Shown piece by piece: positions 7,696 through 15,552 of a stretch of 64,000 bases of DNA (position 1 is its first letter; every line of letters begins with the position of its first letter). Source of the DNA: Nonomuraea polychroma (GTDB lineage Bacteria > Actinomycetota > Actinomycetes > Streptosporangiales > Streptosporangiaceae). The translations under genes were made by a program, and so were the position numbers. A model generated the notes under the pieces. That model saw only the letters and a list, made by a program, of their open reading frames with translations. It did no database searches and was not told the DNA's origin. The DNA lies in NCBI RefSeq assembly GCF_004011505.1, contig NZ_SAUN01000001.1, positions 5,545,501-5,609,500 of the forward strand, written 5' to 3'.

Positions 7696-8493
7696 ATGGG
7701 CTCTCCCCTCGTGACCACTGCGAGCCCGGACCTGACCCCGAAGCCTGGGCAGACCCAGGACGCGGCCCCGGAGCCTCAACGGCCCCAGGACGTGACGCCG
7801 GAGTCCCCGCGGTCCCAGGACGTGGCGGCTGAGCGGGGGGCGCGGCGGGCGCGTGCGGTGCGGATCTCCACCGTGCTCGCCGGGCTGCTCCATCTGGCCG
7901 TGGCCGCCGTGCTGGCGGGGATTCCCGGGAGCTCCCCCACGCTGGACCACGTACCGGTGCCCGAGGGTTACCCGGCGGCGACGCCGCCGGCCGGGCTCAG
8001 CGCCAGGCCTGCCGCGTCGCCGATCGTCGACACGCCGCGGGCGGACTCCGCCGTGCCCGCCACTGACCCGGCGAGCGGCGCGACGCCTGTCGCCGGTCAC
8101 GGACGCACGCCGCCGCCCGCCGTTGCCGGTGGCATGACGACGGCCGCTGCAACCCCGCCGTCCGGGCGGGAGGCGCCGGCGGCCGTGGCCACGACCGCGC
8201 GGGCGGGCAAGTCCACCGCGCACCCCGCCAAGACCGCCACACAGCCCGGGAAGACGACGCCGGCCAAGCCCACACCCGCCAAGGCCACGCCCGGCAAGCC
8301 CTCCGCAACGCCTCCGGAGGCCCGGCCCACCACTCCCGACGCGCGGCCCACCACCCCTGAGGCCCGGCCCACGGCTCCCGGACAGATCAGGGAGCCCCCG
8401 GGACGGGCCGGCGACCGGGGTGGGGACTCTGCGGGGAAGGACGCCCGGCCTGACCGAGACCCGGACGCCCCGCCGGCCCAGGGGCCCAAGTGA
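7696..8493 (+). CDS. Pro/Ala/Thr-rich single-pass membrane protein, hypothetical
   Basis: 265 residues from the ATG at 7696 (278 if the TTG at 7657 is used). A short polar N-terminus is followed by ARRARAVRISTVLAGLLHLA continuing to AAVLAGIPG, one membrane segment (about residues 55-78). The remaining long tail of Pro, Ala, Thr and Lys contains near-repeats (PTTPDARPTTPEARPTAPG, TTPAKPTPAKATPGKP) typical of an extended extracellular or wall-spanning stalk. The start is uncertain: a GGAGG at 7672-7676 is 19 nt from the ATG, too far for normal use. It resembles no enzyme, and low complexity limits confidence that the whole frame is translated. Confidence 0.55.
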   Translation: MGSPLVTTASPDLTPKPGQTQDAAPEPQRPQDVTPESPRSQDVAAERGARRARAVRISTVLAGLLHLAVAAVLAGIPGSSPTLDHVPVPEGYPAATPPAGLSARPAASPIVDTPRADSAVPATDPASGATPVAGHGRTPPPAVAGGMTTAAATPPSGREAPAAVATTARAGKSTAHPAKTATQPGKTTPAKPTPAKATPGKPSATPPEARPTTPDARPTTPEARPTAPGQIREPPGRAGDRGGDSAGKDARPDRDPDAPPAQGPK

Positions 8494-8540
8494 CGCTCAG
8501 CGGCCCGGACGCACCGCCCGGCCAGGCGGCGACGTGACGG

Positions 8541-9014
8541 TCAGCGGCTGGCGAGCACCTCGGCGAGGCGGTCCATGGACTCCCGGCCGCCCCGCGGGCC
8601 GTCGGCGCGGATGATCGCGTCGCGGGCCTCCACCGACTGGTGCACCGACTGGGCGACGTACTTCGTCCCGCCGTCCACCTCGACGAGCGTGACCGTCTCC
8701 AGTGCCACGTCCGCGGGCCAGCCCTCGAACGCCCACGTCCGTGAAAACCGCTCCGGCGCCACGACGTCGTGGTACACGCCGCGGAAGAAGAACTCCCTGC
8801 CGTGGGCGTCGCTGTTGACGTAACGCCACTGGCCGCCCGGCCTGACCTCCATGCGCTCCACCCGGGTGGTGAGGAACCGCGGCCCCCACCAGCGCGGGAG
8901 CAGCTCGGGGTCGGTGACCACCCGGAACACCAGCTCTCGGGGCGCGTCGAAGACCCGGGTCATGATGATGTCCTGGCGACCGGGCTCGATGACGAACTCG
9001 GTGGTGTCACTCAT
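8541..9014 (-). CDS. AHSA1/SRPBCC-family protein
   Basis: 157 residues with the START/Bet v1-like fold of the AHSA1 group: RVFDAPRELVFRVVTDPELL, then PRWWGPRFLTTRVERMEVRPGGQWRYV, FFFRGVYHDVVAPERFSRTW and a C-terminal RESMDRLAEVL helix. Such proteins bind hydrophobic ligands and are very often coded next to an ArsR-type repressor, as here. The start overlaps the arsR stop by 8 bp (9007-9014), so translation is coupled. The ligand is unknown. Confidence 0.88.
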   Translation of the reverse strand: MSDTTEFVIEPGRQDIIMTRVFDAPRELVFRVVTDPELLPRWWGPRFLTTRVERMEVRPGGQWRYVNSDAHGREFFFRGVYHDVVAPERFSRTWAFEGWPADVALETVTLVEVDGGTKYVAQSVHQSVEARDAIIRADGPRGGRESMDRLAEVLASR

Positions 9015-9348
9015 GGTCGTCCTCTCCTCGCTGGATCCGCTTGATCTCCTGGTCGAGACGCTCGAACCGGTCGGTCCAGCGGTCGCGGTACCGGTCGATC
9101 CACGCCGAGGCGCTCTCCAGCGGCTCGGTCTCCAGCCGGCACGGCCGCCACTGGGCCTCGCGGCCCCTGCTGATCAGCCCGGCCCGCTCCAGCACCTTGA
9201 GATGCTTGGAGACCGCCTGGAGGCTCATGTCGAACGGCTCGGCCAGCTCGTTGACCGTCGCGTCGCCGTCGGCCAGCCGGGCGAGGATGGCCCGCCTGGT
9301 CGGATCGGCGAGGGCGGCGAAGGTGAGGCTGAGCTGGTCGTCCGGCAT
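9007..9348 (-). CDS. ArsR/SmtB-family transcriptional regulator
   Basis: 113 residues forming a winged helix: FAALADPTRRAILARLADGD, VNELAEPFDMSLQAVSKHLK (recognition helix), VLERAGLISRGREAQWRPCR, then a C-terminal helix DRYRDRWTDRFERLDQEIKR. No metal-binding Cys pair of the ArsR ELCVCD type is present, so it belongs to the metal-independent subgroup usually paired with SRPBCC proteins. The start is the ATG at 9348, 5 bp after the SDR stop; the long frame reading upstream to 10200 is a shadow. It probably represses its own operon. Confidence 0.9.
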   Translation of the reverse strand: MPDDQLSLTFAALADPTRRAILARLADGDATVNELAEPFDMSLQAVSKHLKVLERAGLISRGREAQWRPCRLETEPLESASAWIDRYRDRWTDRFERLDQEIKRIQRGEDDHE

Positions 9349-9353
9349 GCGGC

Positions 9354-10097
9354 TCAGTAGTCCACGATCGCGCCGCAGGAGATGTTGACGGTTGCCGACG
9401 TCATGGTGCGGGCGCGGTCGGAGGCCACGAACGCGGCCACGTTGCCCACGTCGGCCAGGGTCGCGGTGCGCTTGAGCAGGGTCGGCTCGCGCAGGCTCGC
9501 GGCGAGCTCGTCCCTCCCGGGGTAATCGCCGGGGAGGCTCTCCGGCACGCCGCCCGTCACCATGGTGACGACGCGGATGCCGTACGGGCCTGCCTCGCAG
9601 GCCCACTGCCGCCGCATGCCCTCCATGGCGTCGAGGGCGACCTTGAACCCGCCCAGCCCGGGCGCCGTCTGCGGCCCGCTGCCGCCGAACATCAGGATCA
9701 CTCCGGACCGGCGCGGGATCATGTGCTTGGCGGCGGCCCTGGTGGTGAGGAACTGCGTGCGGGTGGCGGTCGCGATCGGCCGCGCGAACTCCTCGGCGGT
9801 GATCTCCATCAGGGGCTTCTGCACGTCCTGGACGCCGATGGCGTTGAACGAGACGTCGATGCCGCCGGTCCGCTCGGCGACCTGGTCGGTGAAGGCGCCG
9901 ACCGCGTCCTCGTCCAGGGCGTCCACGACGAAAGCCGCCGCGGCGCCGCCGAGCTCTGCCGCGATCTTGTCGAGTGTGGCCGGGGTGCGGCCGGCGAGGA
10001 AGACGCGGGCGCCTTCGCGGGCGAAGGCCCGCGCCGCCGCGCCGCCGATCGACCCGCCTGCGCCGTACACGACGGCGACCTTGTTCTCGAGGAGCAT
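9354..10097 (-). CDS. Short-chain dehydrogenase/reductase-like protein lacking the catalytic Tyr
   Basis: 247 residues. The NAD(P)-binding motif GAGGSIGG and the FNAIGVQD segment (NNAG-equivalent) identify the SDR fold. In the active-site region, SGPQTAPGLGGFKVALDAME aligns the usual YxxxK with L-G-G-F-K, so the Tyr is replaced while the Lys remains. Catalysis by the standard mechanism is therefore doubtful. The start is the ATG at 10097, with GAAAGG 9 nt upstream; a TTG at 10106 is the alternative. First of three tightly packed genes (SDR, arsR, AHSA1), within an inverted-repeat promoter region. A binding or regulatory role is possible. Confidence 0.85.
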   Translation of the reverse strand: MLLENKVAVVYGAGGSIGGAAARAFAREGARVFLAGRTPATLDKIAAELGGAAAAFVVDALDEDAVGAFTDQVAERTGGIDVSFNAIGVQDVQKPLMEITAEEFARPIATATRTQFLTTRAAAKHMIPRRSGVILMFGGSGPQTAPGLGGFKVALDAMEGMRRQWACEAGPYGIRVVTMVTGGVPESLPGDYPGRDELAASLREPTLLKRTATLADVGNVAAFVASDRARTMTSATVNISCGAIVDY

Positions 10098-10100
10098 TGC

Positions 10101-10136
10101 ATTCAACCTTTCGGTTTATCAACGCTGAGGTTGAAT
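10101..10136. promoter_or_regulatory. Inverted repeat upstream of the SDR-arsR operon
   Basis: Perfect 9-bp arms (ATTCAACCT at 10101-10109, AGGTTGAAT at 10128-10136) separated by 18 bp lie just before the SDR start. It is a plausible operator for the ArsR protein of the same operon, although the wide spacer is unusual. The TTCAAC/GTTGAA half-sites recur near 11238-11258. Confidence 0.4.
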
Positions 10137-10144
10137 ACGATACC

Positions 10145-10507
10145 TCATGGGAGCGGACGGCGGCCGGCGAAGCCCAAGTCCGTACGGTGGTACCAGGCAA
10201 GCTCCCGCTCCCCCTCGATCCAGCAGAGCCGCACCGACACCCCCTCGAGCACCGCGGGGAAGTCGACCAGCACGGGCGCGATGCCCTTCACCTCGATCCC
10301 CCTGCCGGTCCACCCGCTGAGGATCTCCTCGATGCGGGCTTCGAGCGCCTTGATCTCGGCAATGCCGCCGAGCTGCGAACCGCCCGCGGCCTGCCGGTCG
10401 AAAGTGATCTCGGCGAGGTCGGCGCGGGCGGCGATCACCACGCGGGCCTCCTCGATCACACCGGGCAGCAGAGCGCGGGCCTCGTCGACGGTGAAGATCC
10501 GTTCCAT
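10145..10507 (-). CDS. DUF2203-family protein
   Basis: 120 residues. MERIFTVDEARALLPGVIEE is the characteristic opening of DUF2203, followed by a central helical stretch and the C-terminal GVSVRLCWIEGERELAWYHR, continuing TDLGFAGRRPL. The function of the family is unknown. It lies 9 bp after the gntR stop in the same direction. A possible leaderless -10 (TAACGT, ending 6 nt before the ATG) overlaps that stop, so it may have its own promoter. Confidence 0.85.
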   Translation of the reverse strand: MERIFTVDEARALLPGVIEEARVVIAARADLAEITFDRQAAGGSQLGGIAEIKALEARIEEILSGWTGRGIEVKGIAPVLVDFPAVLEGVSVRLCWIEGERELAWYHRTDLGFAGRRPLP

Positions 10508-10516
10508 GTGGAAACG

Positions 10517-11242
10517 TTAACGGTTCGGCTCGTACGCGTGGACGAGCAGCTCCTCCGCATGCTCGAGATAGTCGTCCAGGTAGGCGGCGGCCTCCTCCGG
10601 CTTGCCCGCCTCGATCAGCTCCAGCAGCGTGCGGTTGCGGTCGACGAACGGCTCGTGGAAGGCCCGCGGGTTCTCCATCACGTGGAAGACCAGGCGCAGC
10701 TCGGCGAGCAGCTGGCGCATGAGCTCGTCGATCCTCGGGCTGTCGTTCAGCGACACGAGGGCCTGATGGAAGCGGATGTTGGCGGTGCCGACGCCCTGCC
10801 AGTCGTCTTTGGCGGCGGCCCGCTCGGCGTCGCGCATGGCCTCTCTGACCACGGCCAGCGCCTTCCGTGACGGTGGCCGGCGCACCGCCGCGCCTTCCAG
10901 CACGCGGCGCACCCGGTAGAGGTCGAGCACGTCCTCGACGGACGGCAGGCGTACGAACACGCCCCTGTTGAGCTTGTGGTCGAGCAGCCGCTCGTGGCCG
11001 AGCAGCCGGAACGCCTCGCGCAGCGTGTTGCGCGAGACGCCGAGCCCTTCGGAGATGGCCTCCTCCGACAACCGCTGGCCGGGGCGGAAGAAACCCTCGC
11101 TGATGCGGTCGCGCAGAATGTCGGCCACCCGCTCGGCCGTGCTGCTGCGTCCCAGCCGGGGCCGGTCCTGGGAGAGATCAGCGACGACGTCATCCACATT
11201 TAACAGGGAATCATGGAGCAAACCTCTTGTCGAATTGTTCAA
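10517..11242 (-). CDS. GntR-family (FadR/FCD) transcriptional regulator
   Basis: 241 residues if the TTG at 11242 is used. The winged helix covers about residues 35-100 (VADILRDRISEGFFRPGQRL, SEEAISEGLGVSRNTLREAF) and the FCD ligand domain about 105-235 (DLYRVRRVLEGAAVRR, NIRFHQALVSLNDSPRIDEL, PFVDRNRTLLELIEAG). The FCD metal-ligand Asp and His positions appear conserved. The TTG start lies inside a FadR-type operator, so translation may begin lower down, for example at the GTG at 11195-11197. It is divergent from the MHS-type transporter at 11292, which it probably controls together with itself. Confidence 0.88.
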   Translation of the reverse strand: MNNSTRGLLHDSLLNVDDVVADLSQDRPRLGRSSTAERVADILRDRISEGFFRPGQRLSEEAISEGLGVSRNTLREAFRLLGHERLLDHKLNRGVFVRLPSVEDVLDLYRVRRVLEGAAVRRPPSRKALAVVREAMRDAERAAAKDDWQGVGTANIRFHQALVSLNDSPRIDELMRQLLAELRLVFHVMENPRAFHEPFVDRNRTLLELIEAGKPEEAAAYLDDYLEHAEELLVHAYEPNR

Positions 11243-11258
11243 CGATTCTTATGTTGAA
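11235..11258. promoter_or_regulatory. FadR-type operator and overlapping inverted repeat
   Basis: TTGTTCAACGA at 11235-11245 matches the FadR-subfamily consensus TNGTNNNACNA exactly. It is part of a wider inverted repeat, TTCAAC (11238-11243) to GTTGAA (11253-11258). It lies in the space shared by gntR and the divergent transporter, which fits autoregulation plus control of transport. Confidence 0.5.
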
Positions 11259-11291
11259 ACTATCTCCCCCTCGACAGCCTAGGAGCGATCG

Positions 11292-12626
11292 ATGTCAAGC
11301 TCCACGCAACAGACCCGGCGGGTGATCCTCGCCAGCCTGATCGGCACGTCGCTGGAGTGGTACGACTTCTTCCTCTACACCACGGCCGCGACGCTGGTCT
11401 TTCCGAAGTTGTTCTTCCCCGACCTCGACCCGTTCAACGCGACACTGGCGTCGCTGACCACCAACGCCGTCGCGTTCGTCGCCAGGCCGCTGGGCGGCGT
11501 GGTGTTCGGCCACTTCGGCGACCGGGTGGGCCGCAAGACCGTGCTGGTCGTGACGCTGCTCGTGATGGGCGTCTCGACGTTCCTCATCGGCGTGCTGCCC
11601 GGCTACGCCGCCGTGGGCGTGATCGCGCCGATCCTGCTGGCGCTGCTGCGCTTCGTTCAGGGTCTCGGGCTCGGTGGCGAGTGGGGCGGCGCGGTGATCA
11701 TGTCGCTGGAGCACGGCGACGGGCGGCGGCGCGGCTTCAACGCCAGCTGGCCGCAGGTCGGCGTGCCCGCCGGATACGTGCTGGCCACCGGGCTGCTCAC
11801 GCTCCTGTCGTTCGTCCAGTCGGACGCGGCGTTCCTGTCGTGGGGCTGGCGGGTGCCGTTCCTGTTGTCGGGCGCGCTGGTGTTCGTGGGCCTGTGGGTG
11901 CGGCTGAGGATCACCGAGTCGCCGTTGTTCGCCGAGGTCGAGCAGCAGGGCGCCAAGGCGAAGATGCCGCTGCTGGAGGTGCTGCGCACGCATCCGCGCG
12001 CGTTGTTGTCCGCCTTCACCGCGCGGATCGGGGTGGACGTGGCGTTCTACACCTTCACCGCGTACATCATCGTGTACATCACGGGGCAACTGGACCTGCC
12101 GCGCTCGTACGCGCTGAACTCCGTCCTCATCGGCTCGGCGCTGCAACTGGCGCTGATCCCGCTGTTCGGGGCGCTGTCGGACCGGGTAGGGCGGCGGCCG
12201 GTCTACTTCGCGGGCGTGGTGGGCGCCGCGGTGTGGGTGTTCGCGTTCTTCCCGCTGCTGGACACGAAGTCGTTCCCGCTGATCGCGCTGGCCGCCGTGG
12301 TCGCGTTGGTCACGCATGCCGCGATGTACGGCTCGCAGGCCGCGTTCATCGCCGAGCTGTTCAGCACCCGGCTGCGTTACAGCGGCGCCTCCATGGGCTA
12401 TCAGGTGGCCGGCATCGTCGGCGGCGCTCTCGCGCCGATCATCGCGCTGCAGCTGTTCCAGACGTACCAGACCACGGTTGCGGTGTCGATCTACGTGGTC
12501 ATCGCCCTGGCCGTCACCACCTTGGGCCTGGCCATCGCGCCGGAGACCCGCGACCTCGACCTGGCCGCCGACGTCGAGCCCGCCCCGCGCCCCGGCATCC
12601 CCGGCCAGGTCGGGCCGTTCGCCTGA
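11292..12626 (+). CDS. MFS transporter, metabolite:H+ symporter (MHS) type
   Basis: 444 residues, about 12 membrane segments. The MHS signature is clear: ASLIGTSLEWYDFFLYTTAA, RPLGGVVFGHFGDRVGRKTV, LLRFVQGLGLGGEWGGAVIM and SWPQVGVPAGYVLATGL. Family members (ShiA, KgtP, ProP relatives) import organic acids or osmolytes with protons. The ATG at 11292 has AGGAG 6-7 nt upstream. It is divergent from a FadR-type regulator with an operator between them, which suggests substrate-induced uptake of a carboxylic or aromatic acid. The substrate itself cannot be read from the sequence. Confidence 0.92.
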   Translation: MSSSTQQTRRVILASLIGTSLEWYDFFLYTTAATLVFPKLFFPDLDPFNATLASLTTNAVAFVARPLGGVVFGHFGDRVGRKTVLVVTLLVMGVSTFLIGVLPGYAAVGVIAPILLALLRFVQGLGLGGEWGGAVIMSLEHGDGRRRGFNASWPQVGVPAGYVLATGLLTLLSFVQSDAAFLSWGWRVPFLLSGALVFVGLWVRLRITESPLFAEVEQQGAKAKMPLLEVLRTHPRALLSAFTARIGVDVAFYTFTAYIIVYITGQLDLPRSYALNSVLIGSALQLALIPLFGALSDRVGRRPVYFAGVVGAAVWVFAFFPLLDTKSFPLIALAAVVALVTHAAMYGSQAAFIAELFSTRLRYSGASMGYQVAGIVGGALAPIIALQLFQTYQTTVAVSIYVVIALAVTTLGLAIAPETRDLDLAADVEPAPRPGIPGQVGPFA

Positions 12627-12649
12627 ACCATCCTTGATTGCCGCGAAAG

Positions 12650-12681
12650 CCGCGGGCGGTGGCTGCCACCGCCGCCCGCGG
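12650..12681. terminator. Bidirectional terminator between two convergent MFS genes
   Basis: A perfect 10-bp stem (CCGCGGGCGG at 12650-12659, CCGCCCGCGG at 12672-12681) with a 12-nt loop sits between convergent stops at 12626 and 12697. Confidence 0.65.
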
Positions 12682-12696
12682 GGAAGGGTACGGGCG

Positions 12697-13995
12697 TCAA
12701 TCCGCCGGCTGCGGCGCCGGCGCGCTGAGAGCCGTGCGCCATCTGCCCTTGTAGGCCGCCATCGAGGCCAGGAACACGAGCTGGCCGGCGAGCGCCACAC
12801 CGAGCCACGTCTGCCAGCCGCCGACCTCCACCACCAGGGGCGACACGATCAGCAGCACCACGATCATGACGCGGACGACCATGCCCCAGATGCCGAGGGC
12901 CGAGCCCTGGAGGCGGGGTTCGACGTCCTCGGCGTTCTCGGAGAAGTTGGCCATCCACGGCACGTACGCGACGCCCATGAACAGGTAGAGCAGCGCGAAG
13001 ACGACGGTCACGTGCGCCGCGGAGACGCCGGGGCCGATCAGCGAGATGAAGTACGCGAGCGTCGCCACGGTCAGCACGGTGCCCACCGCGGTGAACGGCT
13101 TGCGCAGCTGGATCCGGTCGGAGACCCGGCCGACGATCACGACGGCCACGGCGTTGAGCACGATGCCCAGCGCCACGACCCGGTTGGCCGCGGCCGCCTC
13201 CATGCCGAGCGCGCCCGTCAGCATGGTCTGGCCGAAGATCGCGAACGTCCAGTAGAGCACCTGCCAGCCGGTGTTGCCGAAGACGTGCGCCCACAGGTGC
13301 GGGTGCCGGAACAACTGCCGTACCCGGCCGTGGTCAGCCCGCCCCTCGGCCTTCACGGCGACCTCGTCCTGGAGCACCTCGGCCCGCAGCGCCCCCGACG
13401 GCTCGGCGATCTTCCAGATGATGACACCGCACATGGCCAGCGACACCACACCCATGATGATCGCCTGCGACTGCCACGCGTTGCCGAACAGCGGCAATGT
13501 GAACCCCGCGATGAACGAGGCCAGGAACGACGCCCCGACAGGACCCCACGTCCAGAACGCGAACGCCTGCGCCCGCCCCATCCGCGGCGAGAAGTCCCGC
13601 ACGAGCGAAGCCGTGATCGTGATCCCCGCGCCCTCGATGAACAACATCAGGCAGCGGATCCAGAAGAGCTCCGCCACGGAGTCCACAGTGGCGAGCAGGA
13701 AGTTGCAGGCGGCCGTGATGGTCAGGGTGGGCACCAGGATCGTGACCCGCCCCCACCGGTCGGACAGGATGCCGCCGAACCCGGCCGAGAGACCGCCCAC
13801 GAGCACCGACAGCGCGGCGATCTGCCCGTAGACGGTGAGCGACATGCCCAGGTCCTCCATGAGGAGGGGCAGGATGGTGGCGATCGTGGTCTCGAAGTTG
13901 GCCACCAGACTCGCCAGCACCGCGATCGCCAGCAGGAAGATCCGGCGGCGACCGACCGGGTAAACGCTCAGCTCGCGGACATAGAACGGCTTCAT
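12697..13995 (-). CDS. MFS transporter
   Basis: 432 residues, about 12 membrane segments. The N-terminal half includes ASLVANFETTIATILPLLME and motif A (GGILSDRWGRVTIL); the second half has GRVSDRIQLRKPF. A charged loop (about residues 205-230) separates the halves. The ATG at 13995 follows GGAGG with 7 nt spacing; the frame reading back to 14088 has no support. A palindrome and a possible -35 lie upstream. There are no linked enzymes, so the substrate is unknown. Confidence 0.88.
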   Translation of the reverse strand: MKPFYVRELSVYPVGRRRIFLLAIAVLASLVANFETTIATILPLLMEDLGMSLTVYGQIAALSVLVGGLSAGFGGILSDRWGRVTILVPTLTITAACNFLLATVDSVAELFWIRCLMLFIEGAGITITASLVRDFSPRMGRAQAFAFWTWGPVGASFLASFIAGFTLPLFGNAWQSQAIIMGVVSLAMCGVIIWKIAEPSGALRAEVLQDEVAVKAEGRADHGRVRQLFRHPHLWAHVFGNTGWQVLYWTFAIFGQTMLTGALGMEAAAANRVVALGIVLNAVAVVIVGRVSDRIQLRKPFTAVGTVLTVATLAYFISLIGPGVSAAHVTVVFALLYLFMGVAYVPWMANFSENAEDVEPRLQGSALGIWGMVVRVMIVVLLIVSPLVVEVGGWQTWLGVALAGQLVFLASMAAYKGRWRTALSAPAPQPAD

Positions 13996-14032
13996 GACCC
14001 ATCCTCCGGGGGACGGCTGGGGGAACGTCGCT

Positions 14033-14082
14033 CTAGAACGCGCTTCTAGTTGCTCCAAGCTCTCCGTTTTGTACGGATAAGT
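14033..14082 (-). promoter_or_regulatory. Promoter/operator region of the second MFS gene
   Basis: On the minus strand a TTGACT hexamer (14077-14082) is a good -35. No strong -10 follows at 17 bp. Downstream lies the palindrome CTAGAA-CGCGC-TTCTAG (14033-14049), suited to a dimeric repressor and positioned to block the transcript start. No cognate regulator is adjacent. Confidence 0.4.
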
Positions 14083-14178
14083 CAACATTTCGAGGGATCA
14101 CGATGTGATCTCGAGCACAGGGTCGGCGTTGTGACGGAATCGCCATCTATTCACGGAACAACACCCATCGAATGGGCA

Positions 14179-14184
14179 TAAACT
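14179..14184 (+). promoter_or_regulatory. Leaderless -10 element of the CbiX-like gene
   Basis: TAAACT (TANNNT) ends 8 nt before the GTG at 14193, with no ribosome site. It supports the GTG over the ATG at 14172. Confidence 0.4.
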
Positions 14185-14192
14185 GCGCGCCT

Positions 14193-14960
14193 GTGAGCCT
14201 GCCTGTACGTGAACGTTCCCCCCGGCCGGGCGGCGGTCGTCACCGCCGTCCCGTGCCCACGTCCCTGCCGCCGGACGCTCCTCTGCTCGTGCTCGCCACC
14301 CCCGGCGACACCGCCGGCGTGGCGGAGGAGATCGCGGCCGTGGTACGCGTGGACAACCCGCAGATCGAGGTACTGCTGACGAGCGTCACCGACCTGGCGG
14401 ACTCCCTTCCCCCGGGACGCGAGGCCGTCATCGTGCCGCTGCTCACCTGGGAAGACCCCGTCGTCATGGCGGAGATCGGCAAGGCCGTGGCGGCCGCCGG
14501 CTCCGGGGCCGTGGTGACCGACGCGCTCGGGCCGCATCCGCTGCTGGCCGAGGCGCTGCACATCCGGCTGGCCGAGCGCGGTCTGGCCAGGGCCGACCGC
14601 GTACGCCTGCTGAACGTCTCCAGCCCCGTGGACGCGGTCATCCTCGGCACGGTCGGCGGCGAACGCGGGGTGCGTGCCGTGCAGGCCACCGCCGTGCTCC
14701 TGGCCTCCCGGCTCACGCTCCCGGTCGTGGCCGCCGCGCTCGACAGCGATCCCGGGGTGAGCGTGGCCGCCCAGCGGCTGCGCGCGGCCGGCGCCGAGCG
14801 GCTGGCGATCGCCCCCTGCATGATCGGCCACGAGGCGCCGCCCGCGATCGTCGAGCGGGCCGCCGCGGAGATCGACGCCGGGCACGCGGAGCCGCTCGGC
14901 TCGCACAGTGCGGTCGCGGAACTTGTCGCGCGAGCTTACGGGAGTCAACTCGCGACTTGA
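14193..14960 (+). CDS. Sirohydrochlorin chelatase/CbiX-like protein
   Basis: 255 residues. Two half-repeats of the chelatase fold can be seen. The first is around DAPLLVLATPGDTAGVAEEI with VIVPLLTWEDPVVMAEIGKA, and the second around LTLPVVAAALDSDPGVSVAA with LAIAPCMIGHEAPPAIVERA. The C-terminal PLGSHSAVAELVARAYG is typical of actinobacterial CbiX-family proteins. By family it inserts Co2+ or Fe2+ into sirohydrochlorin for cobalamin or siroheme. The histidines normally seen at the start of each half are partly missing (the first half has TPGD rather than HGS), so activity is less certain. No other tetrapyrrole genes are nearby. Confidence 0.75.
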   Translation: MSLPVRERSPRPGGGRHRRPVPTSLPPDAPLLVLATPGDTAGVAEEIAAVVRVDNPQIEVLLTSVTDLADSLPPGREAVIVPLLTWEDPVVMAEIGKAVAAAGSGAVVTDALGPHPLLAEALHIRLAERGLARADRVRLLNVSSPVDAVILGTVGGERGVRAVQATAVLLASRLTLPVVAAALDSDPGVSVAAQRLRAAGAERLAIAPCMIGHEAPPAIVERAAAEIDAGHAEPLGSHSAVAELVARAYGSQLAT

Positions 14961-14991
14961 CAAGGGCTTGTAAAGATCACGGGACTCGCGT

Positions 14992-14997
14992 TACCGT
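14992..14997 (+). promoter_or_regulatory. Possible leaderless promoter of the GNAT gene
   Basis: TACCGT at 14992-14997 ends 6 nt before the ATG at 15004. A TTGTAA hexamer lies 18 bp upstream (14968-14973). There is no ribosome site. Confidence 0.35.
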
Positions 14998-15003
14998 CTG
15001 CGC

Positions 15004-15552
15004 ATGCGCCAGGTGGTGTGGAACGGTGAACGGCTCGGCCTCCGTGACGTCACTGAGGCCGACGTGCCCGCGTTGCACGCCATCTACGGCGATCCCACTG
15101 TGACGCACCACATGCCCTTCGCACCGCGCACCGTGGGCGAGGTCGCGGGACTCGTGGAGGCGGCCATGGCGGCGGCCTGCGCGGAGCCGCGCTTGTTGTA
15201 CGTGATGGCCGTGGTCGACGCCGAGCGCCACGACGTGATCGGAGTGGCCCGCCTGCACATCGAGGCCGATCACCCGCACAGCGCGGAGATCGGCTTCGGC
15301 CTGCGCCCCGACGTGTGGGGGCGAGGCGCCGGCACGGACCTGGTGCGGTCGCTGCTGTCGTTCGGGTTCAAGGGGCTCCGGCTGCACCGCATCTGGGGCG
15401 CCCGGTCGCCGGCCAACCTGCCCGCGCAGCTCGCCATGCTGACGGCGGGGATGGTGGAGGAGGGGCGCATCCGGCACCACGTGCACACGCCGCTGGGGTG
15501 GCGCGACTCGATCGTGCACTCGGCCCTCGAGGACGAGTGGATCGAACGCTAG
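15004..15552 (+). CDS. GNAT-family N-acetyltransferase (RimJ/RimL type)
   Basis: 182 residues. The GNAT core is complete: GERLGLRDVTEADVPALHAI, then VIGVARLHIEADHPHSAEIG, and the acetyl-CoA-binding LRPDVWGRGAGTDLVRSLLS (a QxxGxG/A-like RGAGT turn). FGFKGLRLHRIWGARSPANL and the A-A-M-L helix follow. It transfers acetyl from acetyl-CoA to an amine, either a protein N-terminus or a small molecule. Its 3' end overlaps the convergent P-loop gene by 4 bp. Confidence 0.9.
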   Translation: MRQVVWNGERLGLRDVTEADVPALHAIYGDPTVTHHMPFAPRTVGEVAGLVEAAMAAACAEPRLLYVMAVVDAERHDVIGVARLHIEADHPHSAEIGFGLRPDVWGRGAGTDLVRSLLSFGFKGLRLHRIWGARSPANLPAQLAMLTAGMVEEGRIRHHVHTPLGWRDSIVHSALEDEWIER

